This document shows, piece after piece, positions 54,364 through 63,913 of a DNA stretch of 64,000 nucleotides. This DNA comes from Spirochaetota bacterium (GTDB taxonomy: Bacteria; Spirochaetota; Spirochaetia; Sphaerochaetales; Sphaerochaetaceae): contig JAEXDQ010000053.1 in the NCBI GenBank assembly GCA_023401595.1, forward strand, positions 96,401-160,400, written 5' to 3'. The notes under the pieces are model-generated. The model was given only the letters and a program-made list of their open reading frames with translations. It was not told the origin of the DNA and searched no databases. Positions within the stretch are counted from its first letter, which is position 1, and each line of letters opens with the position of its first letter. Position numbers and translations under genes: made by a program.

Positions 54364-54391
54364 ATAGCCCAGGGGTAGCCCTACGTTAGCC
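54364..54391. repeat. Copy of the dispersed GTAGGGCTACCCCT repeat (inverted)
   Basis: On the minus strand this reads GGCTAACGTAGGGCTACCCC followed by TGGGCTAT, matching the tandem pair at 22353 (including the TGGGCTA linker) and the hairpin at 7574. Intergenic. Confidence 0.65.
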
Positions 54392-54454
54392 ACAAAGCGA
54401 TGTCGAAGCGATTATTTGCCATGACTATCACGCCCGCTTATTTCCCACTTGATC

Positions 54455-54817
54455 GACCTTGAGTTGGCCACCGAGCGACCACCGGTTGACCCTAGAGCGA
54501 CTACCGATTGAGCCTAGAGCGACCACCGGTTGAGCCTAGAGTGACCACCGGTTGAGCCTAGAGTGGCCACCGGTTGAGCCTAGAGTGGCCACCGGTTGAC
54601 CCTAGAGCGACCACCGGTTGAGCCTAGAGTGACCACCGGTTGAGCCTAGAGTGACCACCGATTGACCCTAGAGCGACCACCGGTTGACCCTAGAGCGACC
54701 ACCGGTTGAGCCTAGAGTGACCACCGGTTGAGCCTAGAGTGACCACCGGTTGAGCCTAGAGTGAGCCTAGAGTGAGCCTAGAGTGAGCCTAGAGTGAGCC
54801 TAGAGTGAGCCTAAAGC
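54455..54817. repeat. Tandem array of 33 in-phase 11-bp units
   Basis: Two 11-mers alternate: A = GACCACCGGTT and B = GAGCCTAGAGT (variants GACCCTAGAGC and others). After two degenerate units (54455-54476) there are 13 exact-length A-B pairs (54477-54762), then five B units (54763-54817). No unit gains or loses a base. A holds the palindrome ACCGGT in 11 of 13 copies; B holds CTAG in 17 copies. The array is non-coding, with stops in all frames, and lies between the binding-protein terminator and the azoreductase gene. Confidence 0.92.
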
Positions 54818-54903
54818 GTGCTACCGATACTGAAAGTCTATGTTGAGGACTGGGAAAAAATAGTTCTGTCACTGATGATGCTCAAGTCGGGCAAGAAAGC
54901 GGA

Positions 54904-55512
54904 CTAGAACTCGCCTGCGTGATTCCTTGCCGTCGCGAGAGCTTCTTCCATGATTCTAACAGGATCGTTCCCTTCAATGTCGAGGCCCTCCGCCACAGTG
55001 AACTGGCAACGGGGGATTCCATACATCGCCGCCATCGCACGAATCGACGGAGTCGCCATCTCCATGACGTTCCTGCCCGAGGCAAAATCATAGCGACCGC
55101 CGCTTGTGGTGATATAGGCAATGGCGGAGGCCCTGCACAATCCGATCTGACCGGTTGCGTCATACCCGAACGTGACGTCCTGCACACAGATATGTTCAAA
55201 GTAGATTTTGAGCATCGAAGGGAAGCTGCAGTCCCAGAACGGTGCGGATATGACGATTTTATCCGCATTGGCGAACTGTCTTGCCAAAGCGAACATCGGG
55301 ACGTCGAACTCTTTCCTGACGATATGCTCGACCCTTGCTGTTACTTCATCGATACCATAGGGACGCAAATCCAGGTTCCGCAGAACCACCCGCTCAATGG
55401 CGGCGTCCGAATGCAAAGCGCAATACTCGTCAAGGAACGCCCTGCCCAACGTGGCGGAGCGCGACGCGGGATCCGGTCGGATACAACTGTCAATGTATAG
55501 AATCTTTTCCAT
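54904..55512 (-). CDS. FMN-dependent NADH:quinone oxidoreductase / azoreductase-like
   Basis: 202 residues from the ATG at 55512 (AAAGGA upstream; begins MEKILYIDSCIRP). Flavodoxin-fold family (AzoR/MdaB): the phosphate loop is SCIRPDPASRSATLGRAF, the FMN/substrate segment SAPFWDCSFPSMLKIYFEHI, and the ITTSGGRYDF loop follows. It reduces quinones or azo compounds with NAD(P)H. It lies 118 bases downstream of the GH2 gene on the same strand. Confidence 0.88.
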   Translation of the reverse strand: MEKILYIDSCIRPDPASRSATLGRAFLDEYCALHSDAAIERVVLRNLDLRPYGIDEVTARVEHIVRKEFDVPMFALARQFANADKIVISAPFWDCSFPSMLKIYFEHICVQDVTFGYDATGQIGLCRASAIAYITTSGGRYDFASGRNVMEMATPSIRAMAAMYGIPRCQFTVAEGLDIEGNDPVRIMEEALATARNHAGEF

Positions 55513-55630
55513 GTAGCAGTCCTTTCTTGCGTTGAGTTTGCTGTTTCTCGGTGTATCACAAGCCGCAGCCATGACGGAACACCGCGCCGCTCGCCTGTCA
55601 TGATACGACATTCCGGCTTCGAGTGTTGCG

Positions 55631-58135
55631 TCAGGATTCATGTCCACTGGTATACAGATCGAATATCTTGAGACTCTCCTTGAATCGGTCCAGAGAACAG
55701 GGCTCCTTGGCTTTGAACAGGACTTGCTTCTGGGCGGTAGGACGGATGTCGAAGAAATTGTCACTGAATCGCCCCTTGATGTCCCCTGCGTCGAGAGATA
55801 CCCAGAACGCCGGAGCCTTGCAGCCTAACGTTACGGAAAAACCTCCCTGCGCCTCCGCTACTTGGATATCGAATTGAGGCGGACATATGCCGCAACGCTT
55901 CGGGAGGTCAAGCAACAGGGTGTTCTCCACATATCTGTCCGTCGTCCTCAGCTTGAGGTAGATGAACGCTTCGTTGACCGGCGCGCCGATCTCCCGTTTC
56001 GAGATGGTACAGATATGGGTCGAACTCTGGGGTGGAACCGTCAGATGGTAGACCTGTTTTGGTAATTTGTCCCCGTTGAAGCGACTGGTCTTGATTGAAA
56101 GCTTTGCATCGTCGTACCTACGATCGGTATCGTTGACGACGAAGACTTCAATCTTGTCATCCTTCATGTAGGCGATCGGAGTCAGAGGATCGAAGAACCG
56201 GCGTGCCGCGTAGTGGAGGAGCTTCCATTTCCCCGTGTAGTCGATGGAGGACCAGGACGCCACCGGCCAGTTGTCGTCCAGTTGCCAATACAGCGCACCC
56301 ATGCAGTAGGGACGGAGCGTCCGCCAGTATTCAATCGCCGTCCGCATCGCCAAAGCCTGCTGGGCCTGTGAAAGATAGAGCATCTGCTCAAAGGAGGTCG
56401 GGAACCTGAAGTAACGGGAGAAATTCTCAATGATGATGGAGTTTCCCCGCATGTTTTTCTGGTGATGTTCCATGACCGGGCTCGTCAGATTGAGCTGACC
56501 GTCTGGCGCGTAGGTTTCAACAGTGGATAGGGACGGGAAGGACTGGTATCCGAATTCACTGACGAACCGGGGTTTGATGTCGTAGTAGGCTTCGAAGGGC
56601 TTGCCCTCGTGCCATACCGACCAGTAGTGCATGTCCCCTCGACCGTCGTTGTGCCAGTTGTCTGAAAAATCGTTCGGTCCTGCGGAAGGACTGCTCGGCC
56701 ACCAGGTCCGATTCGGATCCAGCTTCTTGACAAGCCTCCCTACAGTCCCCTCGTTCAGACGATCATAGTCAATCAGGTACCGGTCCCGGTTCGCTTTGGA
56801 TTCCTCATACCAATTGATGGCTCCAAGATCCTCGTTGTTGCCGCACCAAAGGGCCAGCGACGCATGATCGTGGAGCCTGCTGACCTGATATGTTATTTCT
56901 TCTTCCACGTTGGAGAGGAAATCAGGTGTAGCCGGGTACATGGAGCAGCTGAACATGCAGTCCTGCCATATCAGCAGGCCCTTTTCATCGCATAGCTCAT
57001 AGAACCAGTCTTTTTCATACAGCCCGCCGCCCCAGACGCGGAGCATGTTCATATTTGCGTCGACACAGTCCTGCAACAGCTGATTGTAACGGCTTTTCGT
57101 CAGTCTGGACGGGAAAGCGTCGAAGGGAATCCAGTTCGCTCCCTTCGCGAAGATATCCCGACCATTGACGCGGAACGTCATTGATTTTCCGCCGGCGGAG
57201 TCCTCGGCCGTCATGACCTCGATATCCCTGAAACCTATCCGTTTTTCTACGGATTGATCGCCGATGCGCAGGAGCATCGGGTAAAGATGCTGCTTGCCTT
57301 GCCCCGCGGGCCACCAGTCCTCCACCTCTTTGCAGACACAGTGGAGCGTGAATTCGTTCATTCCCGCTTTTATTCTGACATTGCGGGTTTCGCACCCGTC
57401 CTTCAAATGGATTGAACAAGGAAGCGTGCCGCCCTTCCATGCATCATAGCGGATGGTGGCGCTGACATGCCAGCCGCCTCCTCTCCTCCTTGCCGTATCC
57501 GTGGTGACTCCGCTGATTCTACCGGTGTCCAGAAAATCGATTCTGATCTGATCGTAGACGCCCATCGCCATGAGACACGGCCCCCAGTCCCACCCGCTAT
57601 GGCATTGTGTCTTGCGGATCAGGTTCCTGTAGGGCGAACTGACCGGATACACTGAGTATGGAATTGGATACGGAAGCTTCGACGCCTCTGCGAGAGCGGC
57701 CTTTTCTGCGCTGGTGAACCGTAGTTCTATTGAATTCGTTCCTACGGCAAGCAGTTTCGTGACATCGAACGTCCATTGGCGAAACTGATTGAAACATAGC
57801 CCCGCCTCGGCCCCGTTGATGAAGATGTCGATGATTGTATCGGCCATGGTCAGGGTGAGGATGGCCTTGCCTCCGGAAAGCAGCTGTTGCTCGGTAACCT
57901 CGAAGCTACGCGCCATGACCCAGTCCGACTTGCCCACCCATTGGATATCGAGTTCACAGGTGTCATAATACGGATCAGGAATCAACTGCTGTTCCAGCAA
58001 CGCCGAATGCACGTCTCCGGGTAGCTTGCAAGGAATCGATTGGTGCTGTGAAAAATATCGTGTCGATTGTGCGATAGCCTGTGGATTTTGCGGGGAAAGT
58101 CTCCATTCGCCGGAGAGGGGGAGAGTCTGCGTCAT
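55631..58135 (-). CDS. Beta-mannosidase (GH2)
   Basis: 834 residues from the ATG at 58135 (AAGGAG 9 bases upstream). It has the five-domain GH2 mannosidase layout: N-terminal sugar-binding LSGEWRLSPQN and LPGDVHSALLEQQLI, then FAKGANWIPFDAFPSR and the barrel with acid/base Glu in WCGNNEDLG and nucleophile Glu in FVSEFGYQSFPS. MRVWGGGLYEKD is also typical. No signal peptide, so it is intracellular. It cleaves terminal beta-mannose, such as Man-beta-1,4-GlcNAc of the N-glycan core, which would feed the nearby GH94 and GH20 enzymes. It lies downstream of ktrA on the same strand. Confidence 0.92.
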   Translation of the reverse strand: MTQTLPLSGEWRLSPQNPQAIAQSTRYFSQHQSIPCKLPGDVHSALLEQQLIPDPYYDTCELDIQWVGKSDWVMARSFEVTEQQLLSGGKAILTLTMADTIIDIFINGAEAGLCFNQFRQWTFDVTKLLAVGTNSIELRFTSAEKAALAEASKLPYPIPYSVYPVSSPYRNLIRKTQCHSGWDWGPCLMAMGVYDQIRIDFLDTGRISGVTTDTARRRGGGWHVSATIRYDAWKGGTLPCSIHLKDGCETRNVRIKAGMNEFTLHCVCKEVEDWWPAGQGKQHLYPMLLRIGDQSVEKRIGFRDIEVMTAEDSAGGKSMTFRVNGRDIFAKGANWIPFDAFPSRLTKSRYNQLLQDCVDANMNMLRVWGGGLYEKDWFYELCDEKGLLIWQDCMFSCSMYPATPDFLSNVEEEITYQVSRLHDHASLALWCGNNEDLGAINWYEESKANRDRYLIDYDRLNEGTVGRLVKKLDPNRTWWPSSPSAGPNDFSDNWHNDGRGDMHYWSVWHEGKPFEAYYDIKPRFVSEFGYQSFPSLSTVETYAPDGQLNLTSPVMEHHQKNMRGNSIIIENFSRYFRFPTSFEQMLYLSQAQQALAMRTAIEYWRTLRPYCMGALYWQLDDNWPVASWSSIDYTGKWKLLHYAARRFFDPLTPIAYMKDDKIEVFVVNDTDRRYDDAKLSIKTSRFNGDKLPKQVYHLTVPPQSSTHICTISKREIGAPVNEAFIYLKLRTTDRYVENTLLLDLPKRCGICPPQFDIQVAEAQGGFSVTLGCKAPAFWVSLDAGDIKGRFSDNFFDIRPTAQKQVLFKAKEPCSLDRFKESLKIFDLYTSGHES

Positions 58136-58268
58136 AACAATTGCTCCTTCTGAACAGGTCTTGTGGCCGGTGGTTTCATAGCCGATTCCCCGGTGGACGC
58201 ACAAGCGTTGCCAGTATATCATAAACCACCGGAAGTTGGATGAAAAATATAGCCGATGCGGACGTGTT

Positions 58269-58952
58269 TCACGCCTTCTTCGCATTGGCCTTCTGGAAAG
58301 CCTCCAGACTTTGGTTGTTGCCGGACACGACTAGCCGAGCCCCTTGACGCAATACCGTTTGAGGTGAAATATTGCCGTCAGCTTTCTCATCGTGGATCAA
58401 AGCGATGACATTGATGCCATATTTTCGACGGAAATCACATTCAAGGATGGTCTTGCCGTCGAAGCCCGGCGCTACTTCGACTTCAATGATGGCGAAATCC
58501 TCGCATAGGGAAAGAAAGTCGAGCGTCATTTTGCTGGAAAGTGATTTCGCGAGGCGTCTTCCCATTTCTTCTTCTGGGTAGATCACTTGCGCGCCGATTT
58601 TCTCAAGGATCCGGCCATGGTCGTCGCTGATCGCCTTGCTGATCACACGTGGGACGCCGAGATCGATGGCATTGAGCGTCGCCAGCAGATTGCTCTCCAC
58701 ATCCTTGCCGATACACACCACCACGGTGCTGCATTCGGCGATACCCGCTTCCTGTAGGGTCTCCCTATTGATCTGGTTGACCTGATACAGATGGGCGACC
58801 AGTTCTTTCAACTGTTGCAGCTTCGCGTCGTCGATATCAAGCGCGATGACTTCCTTGCCGGCTTTTACCAATTCGCTGGCCAATGTAAAGCCGAAACGGC
58901 CTATTCCTATGACTCCGAAAAGGTTTGGGTCTGTATACGTCGTTTTCTTCAT
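58269..58952 (-). CDS. ktrA: Potassium uptake regulatory subunit KtrA/TrkA-type
   Basis: 227 residues: an RCK-N Rossmann domain (LFGVIGIGRFGFTLA, IALDIDDAKLQQL, VVVCIGKDVESNLLAT) and an RCK-C domain after about residue 140. It is the cytosolic nucleotide-gated ring of a Ktr K+ channel, working with KtrB encoded just upstream. AAGGAG lies 10 bases before the ATG. Ligand is ATP/ADP or NAD(H) in related proteins. Confidence 0.94.
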   Translation of the reverse strand: MKKTTYTDPNLFGVIGIGRFGFTLASELVKAGKEVIALDIDDAKLQQLKELVAHLYQVNQINRETLQEAGIAECSTVVVCIGKDVESNLLATLNAIDLGVPRVISKAISDDHGRILEKIGAQVIYPEEEMGRRLAKSLSSKMTLDFLSLCEDFAIIEVEVAPGFDGKTILECDFRRKYGINVIALIHDEKADGNISPQTVLRQGARLVVSGNNQSLEAFQKANAKKA

Positions 58953-59054
58953 TTTCGCAAAACTCCTTCCAGTCGGTTCTGGACGCGGACGCTTCCAGGT
59001 TCATTCCTATTCCGACGCATCCGTCCTTGGCAAGACGCCTACGCCTTCAACCGA

Positions 59055-60353
59055 TTATCCAATCAATATCTTTTCTTCGATATAGGACAGCTGTTGTTCC
59101 CTGAACCTGACGCTGCTGGCGATAGTCAGCGGTCCGAGCCGTCCGATGAACATCATCAGCATGAGTAGCAGCTTGCTGCCGGACTGCAGGTCTGGCGTGA
59201 CTCCGCAGGACAGTCCCACCGTAGCGAACGCCGATACCGACTCGAACAGGAGGTAGGAGAGGGGAAAACCTTCTCCTTCGATCAGGCAGAGCCCCAATGT
59301 CCCTATGATGACTACCGAGAACGCCATGGTCGTGACCACGAGCGCCTTGGTGATGCTTTCCATCGTTATCCTGCGCTGAAACGCCGTCGGTTGCCGTCGT
59401 GTCGAGACGCTGCACATCATCACCAACAATGTGAACAATGTCGTTGTCTTGATGCCTCCGCCTGTGGAGCCCGGAGATGCGCCAATGAACATGAGGATGA
59501 TCATGACGAGGAGGCCTGCGGTTCCAAGGGCCGTCATGTCGACGGTATTGAAGCCAGCGGTACGGGCGGATACGCTTTGGAACAACGCCTCCAACGGTGT
59601 AAGGCCGCTGGTGAGCATGAACAAGACCATGCCGGCCGCGATCAAGGAAGCGGTCGTGCTGAGGACGATTTTCGTATGCATGGTGAATTTTTTCCAGCGG
59701 TGCTTCGTCAGTACGTCGCGATAGACGAAGAAACCAAGCCCCCCCAGCGCAATCAATGCGGAGATCGTACAGTTCAGGACGATGTCCGTATTGTAGCCGG
59801 TCAAACTGGTGAAGTTCCCCAAAAGATCGAACCCTGCGTTGTTGAAAGCCGAGATAGCGTGGAACAGGCTCATTCCAATGGCCGATAGAGGTTCATAGTC
59901 CTTCGAAAAGACGGTATAGAGGGCCGCCGCCCCGATCAGTTCTATCACCGTCGCTCCGATCGCTACCGTTTTGACCAGTCCGATCATCCCCCGTCCGGTT
60001 TCCGCGTTGAGGGCTTCTTTGATCAACGAACGCTGGCTGGCTCCGATGGTCTTGCCGAAAAGGACGAGGAAAAAGATCGCTATGCTGGCGAATCCGAGTC
60101 CGCCCAGCTGTATGAGGATCGCTATGACCGTGCGTCCCGCCAGATTGAAGGTCGCCGCGATATCTACCGGGACCAGACCTGTTACACAGACGGCGCTGGT
60201 AGAGACGAACAATGCGTCCAACCAAGATATCCGTATACCGGGGTTATGAGTGAAGGGAGTGGCGAGGGCAGTGCCGCCGATCAAGATGATCAGCAGAAAT
60301 CCGAGAATCAGCCTTCTCCCCGGTCTGCTGATTCGTTCTTTCTGTTTTGCCAT
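59055..60353 (-). CDS. ktrB: Potassium transporter KtrB/TrkH-type membrane subunit
   Basis: 432 residues with four repeated M1-P-M2 units. The selectivity-filter glycines lie in loops such as STSAVCVTGLV, SAFNNAGFD, SARTAGFNTVD and FATVGLSCGVTP. It takes up K+ (Na+-dependent in some bacteria). Gene order ktrB-ktrA with a 102-base gap on the minus strand indicates one operon, possibly running on into the GH2 gene. Confidence 0.94.
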   Translation of the reverse strand: MAKQKERISRPGRRLILGFLLIILIGGTALATPFTHNPGIRISWLDALFVSTSAVCVTGLVPVDIAATFNLAGRTVIAILIQLGGLGFASIAIFFLVLFGKTIGASQRSLIKEALNAETGRGMIGLVKTVAIGATVIELIGAAALYTVFSKDYEPLSAIGMSLFHAISAFNNAGFDLLGNFTSLTGYNTDIVLNCTISALIALGGLGFFVYRDVLTKHRWKKFTMHTKIVLSTTASLIAAGMVLFMLTSGLTPLEALFQSVSARTAGFNTVDMTALGTAGLLVMIILMFIGASPGSTGGGIKTTTLFTLLVMMCSVSTRRQPTAFQRRITMESITKALVVTTMAFSVVIIGTLGLCLIEGEGFPLSYLLFESVSAFATVGLSCGVTPDLQSGSKLLLMLMMFIGRLGPLTIASSVRFREQQLSYIEEKILIG

Positions 60354-61062
60354 AACGGAACCTACTATACTATCAAAACGACATGAAAGGCAAATCCAGC
60401 CGGCGGCACCGCTTTTTTCTTAACGATTCCTATGCTCCGATGCACGGTTTGTTTTTTGGGGCGTCGCATATGAAATCCCCTGTATGATGTCTTTCACGGA
60501 TGGCAAGCTGACAATTTCTTGAACCATCGTCAGCAGGGTTTGATTGTTTTGATTGCCACACGAAAAGGCTTTCAATCTCTATGAAGTAGTGGTACAATCA
60601 CTGTACGAACTAACCGGGCAAATACATTTCCATTTGTTGGAAGCTTGACCCTGTTGCTCGTCCGTTGAGCGCAAAGGCGGTTCTCGTGTGTTGCCGAGAC
60701 AGGATTCCTGGCGGCAAGGTCGATCTGTGCCTTGAGCTGCGGTTTTGATAGGGATGATTGAGGATACGTCAGTTTTATGGTGTTCCTACCTTAAAAGAGT
60801 TTCTGTTCGCGACACGCTGATTTGCGGCGGTTGGGTTCGCGGCGGTTGGGTTCGCCGCAGGCTTGTCCGCAGGCGTTCATTTCAACGGGGGGCGTACCGG
60901 GCGGAACAGCCCATGGCGTTCATGGTAGATACGTGGGGGAGCTGGCTCAATGGCGTCCGGTGCGCCATGGCCGGCGTTGTACAGGAATCCGGCTTTCGAA
61001 ACTTTTGTTTTCGACGGTTTTGCGACGATGGAAATTCATGCGTGCGATAGGGGAAGATATAA
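60354..61062 (+). promoter_or_regulatory. Long upstream region of the phosphorylase gene with a ROK-type half-site
   Basis: 709 bases between the divergent ktrB and the GH94 gene. A plausible promoter is TTTCAA (60570-60575), 17 bases, TACAAT (60593-60598). Beginning 4 bases later, ACTGTACGAACTAA (60600-60613) is the right half of the ROK operator; the left half is poorly kept. The leader to the ATG would be about 455 bases. It contains a 15-bp direct repeat GCGGCGGTTGGGTTC (about 60824-60853); no convincing gene is seen. Confidence 0.5.
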
Positions 61063-63456
61063 ATGCGATATGGATATTTTGACAACGAAGCCAGAGAATA
61101 TGTGATCGACCGGGTCGATGTCCCCATATCTTGGACGAACTACCTCGGTACGGAAAACACCGGAACTGTGATTTCCCAGAATGCGGGCGGCTATATGTTC
61201 CATGAGTCCCCCGAGAACCATAGGATCACCCGTTTCCGCGCCAACGGCGTTCCTTTGGACCGTCCCGGACATTATGTATACCTGCGGGACAATGCGAGCG
61301 GCGACTATTGGTCCGTCTCCTGGCAGCCCGTCGGAAAGCCGTTGGACAAAGCGAAATATGTCTGCCGCCATGGACTGTCCTATTCCAAGTTCATCTGCGA
61401 CTACGACGATATCCATGCGCAACAGACGTTGTTCATCCCCAGGGGGGAGAGTGCGGAGCTGTGGGACGTCACCTTGGAGAATACCGGCGATGAACGTAAG
61501 GATATCAGCCTGTTTCCGTACTGTGAGTTTTCATTCAACATCATCGAGATCGACAACCAGAATTTCCAGATGAGCATGTATTGTTCCGGCTCGAGCTATG
61601 ACGATGGGGTGATCGAGGTGGACAATTTCTACAATCCTTCGATGTATCACTACTTTACGGCGAGTTTCACCCCGGACGGATATGATTGCCTGCGAGACAG
61701 CTTCATAGGAAGCTATCGTAGCGAGACGAATCCCATCGGCGTCGAGCGTGGAGAACTCTCCAGCAGTAGCGAGCTGGGGAACAACCATTGCGGGGCGCTG
61801 CATAGACGTATCGTCCTCAACCCAGGGGAAAAAGCCCGCGTGGTCGTCCTGCTGGGGGTGGGCGACCGCACGGCCGGCAAGGTCGTCCGGTCGAAGTATT
61901 CCGACCCAGCCGCAGTTGACGCGGCGTTCAACGCTCTGAAGGAGTACTGGAAGGGCAAGTACGAGCGGTTGCAGATCCGTACCCCAAACGGGGCGATGGA
62001 TACGATGATCAATACCTGGAACCTCTACCAGTCGGAGACCAATGTCGTCTTTTCTCGTTTTGCATCGTTCATCGAGGTCGGAGGCCGTACCGGGCTCGGC
62101 TATCGCGATACGGCGCAGGACGCCATGTGCGTACCCGCCACCAATCCCAGCAAGTGCCGCCAACGGCTGGTCGAACTCTGCCGTGGTCTTACCAGTACAG
62201 GCTATGGCCTGCATCTGTTCGACCCGAGCGTGTTCGATCCCGACAGGCCGCGGACTCCCTCCTTCAAGTCCCCCACGGTCAAACCGGAGCCGAAATTGTC
62301 CGACGTGGTACACGGACTTGAAGATACCTGTTCCGACGATGCCCTGTGGCTGGTTCCTGCGATTTGCGAATATGTCAAGGAAACGGGTGAGTTTTCATTT
62401 GTGGATCAGGTCGTGACCTATGCCGACGGCGGCGAAGGGTCGATCTACGACCATATGTGTCGCATTCTCGATTTTTCGACGGAACAGGTCGGCGCCACCG
62501 GCATCTGCAAAGGCTTGCGCGCTGATTGGAACGATTGCCTGAACCTCGGTGGAGGGGAGTCCGCCATGGTTTCGTTCCTCCACTACTGGGCGCTTCGGAA
62601 CTTTATTGAGCTTGCTCAATATTATGGAAGGGACGATGACGCCGACCGATATGAAAAAGTCGCGGAAAGGGTTCGGGAGGCGTGCGAGACGGTCCTATGG
62701 GACAAGGAATGGTATATTCGCGGCATCACCAGGAACGGGGTGAAGATCGGTACCCGTGAAGACGTGGAAGGGAAGGTGCATCTGGAATCGAACGCCTGGG
62801 CGGTGGTGTCCGGAGTAGCCAGGGGCGAACGAGCCCGCAAAGCCATGGATGCCATCGACACATATCTCTCTTCCGACTGGGGTATCCATCTCAACGCTCC
62901 GTCCTACGGTACGCCGGATGACGATATCGGATTCATCACCCGCGTCTACAAGGGAATCAAGGAGAACGGCGCTATCTTCAGTCATCCGAATCCTTGGGCG
63001 TGGGTCGGAGACGCCATGCTCGGCAACGGCGACCGTGCCATGAGGTTCTACGACTCCCTCTGCCCGGCCGGCCAGAATGACAAGATCGAAGTACGCCAGG
63101 CGGAACCGTATTCCTATTGCCAGTTCATCATGGGGCGGGATCATACCGCCTTCGGCAGGGCGCGTCATCCTTGGCTGACCGGTTCCGCCGGATGGGCCTA
63201 TTTTGCTACGACGCATTATCTGCTCGGTATCCGTCCCGGCTATGATACATTGGTGATCGATCCCTGTATCCCCTCTTCGTGGGATGATTTCTCTATCTCC
63301 CGCACTTGGCGCGGCGCTTTGTACAAGATACATGTAACGAATCCATCCCATGTGCAGAAAGGGGTGAAGGAGCTTCGGCTGAACGGCCGGCCCGTACATG
63401 TAGTGCCAAGCATGGAGGCGGGTAGCGTGAATGTCGTCGACGTTCTGCTCGGTTGA
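61063..63456 (+). CDS. GH94 phosphorylase, N,N'-diacetylchitobiose phosphorylase-like
   Basis: 797 residues, the same length as Vibrio chitobiose phosphorylase (about 800) and, as I recall that sequence, very similar throughout: begins MRYGYFDNEAREYVI and DVPISWTNYLGTENTGTVISQNAGG, with FASFIEVGGRTGLGYRDTAQD. The general acid Asp488 lies in LRADWNDCLN, and the GSAGWAYFA phosphate-site region is present. It converts GlcNAc2 and phosphate into GlcNAc-1-phosphate and GlcNAc in the cytosol. Cellobiose or another beta-1,4 disaccharide remains possible. With GH20, GH2, the importer and ROK it forms a GlcNAc-oligosaccharide pathway. Confidence 0.92.
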   Translation: MRYGYFDNEAREYVIDRVDVPISWTNYLGTENTGTVISQNAGGYMFHESPENHRITRFRANGVPLDRPGHYVYLRDNASGDYWSVSWQPVGKPLDKAKYVCRHGLSYSKFICDYDDIHAQQTLFIPRGESAELWDVTLENTGDERKDISLFPYCEFSFNIIEIDNQNFQMSMYCSGSSYDDGVIEVDNFYNPSMYHYFTASFTPDGYDCLRDSFIGSYRSETNPIGVERGELSSSSELGNNHCGALHRRIVLNPGEKARVVVLLGVGDRTAGKVVRSKYSDPAAVDAAFNALKEYWKGKYERLQIRTPNGAMDTMINTWNLYQSETNVVFSRFASFIEVGGRTGLGYRDTAQDAMCVPATNPSKCRQRLVELCRGLTSTGYGLHLFDPSVFDPDRPRTPSFKSPTVKPEPKLSDVVHGLEDTCSDDALWLVPAICEYVKETGEFSFVDQVVTYADGGEGSIYDHMCRILDFSTEQVGATGICKGLRADWNDCLNLGGGESAMVSFLHYWALRNFIELAQYYGRDDDADRYEKVAERVREACETVLWDKEWYIRGITRNGVKIGTREDVEGKVHLESNAWAVVSGVARGERARKAMDAIDTYLSSDWGIHLNAPSYGTPDDDIGFITRVYKGIKENGAIFSHPNPWAWVGDAMLGNGDRAMRFYDSLCPAGQNDKIEVRQAEPYSYCQFIMGRDHTAFGRARHPWLTGSAGWAYFATTHYLLGIRPGYDTLVIDPCIPSSWDDFSISRTWRGALYKIHVTNPSHVQKGVKELRLNGRPVHVVPSMEAGSVNVVDVLLG

Positions 63457-63604
63457 TCGCCCTGTAGCGGGCAGCCCGCCAGGCCCGTAGTGTTCCTCGC
63501 TTGGTATATTCCTTGGCCTGGGGCCGCGGGCCCGTCGGCTTACAATGGGCATGGCCTTGCGCATGACAAAATGTTTCGTGTATGTTGTGCGCTATAAGGA
63601 GACG

Positions 63605-63913
63605 ATGGATGTCAGATTGGAATTCAGAACAATATACATCGTTGACCGGGAGACCTTTGTTACCTATTACGAAAATCCGGTTGCCCAAAAGACATCAGTA
63701 AAAAACAGAATCGGGTTGCCTTGTTACTCCATCCATGGCAACAATTCTGTCTGCGCCTCCTGTTCTGTGAGAAAAGAAAACCGCACCAGCTTTGTAACCC
63801 GGAATGACCTTGGAATGATTTTTATCGTTCAAAGCGAGGAGACGGTCTGGAATGGACACCCGGCTTATCTTATTACCGTAAAAAAAGGCTCAACTCAGAA
63901 ATTTGGGGGATAG
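63605..63913 (+). pseudogene. PAS-domain signalling protein truncated by an insertion sequence
   Basis: From the ATG at 63605 (AAGGAG just upstream) about 94 codons fit a PAS-like domain found in front of GGDEF/EAL proteins: IYIVDRETFVTYYENPVAQ, GLPCYSIHGNNSVCASC with a conserved Cys pair, and VWNGHPAYLITVKKG. A signalling output domain would be expected next. Instead the frame runs into the end of an ISL3-like element near 63887 and stops at 63913. Confidence 0.65.

Noticed and set aside
54455..54817. CRISPR array
   Set aside because: Units are contiguous 11-mers with no spacers, and there are no cas genes in the window.
60745..61050. 101-codon frame before the GH94 gene
   Set aside because: Arg/Trp-rich translation produced by a direct repeat, no ribosome site; more likely leader sequence.
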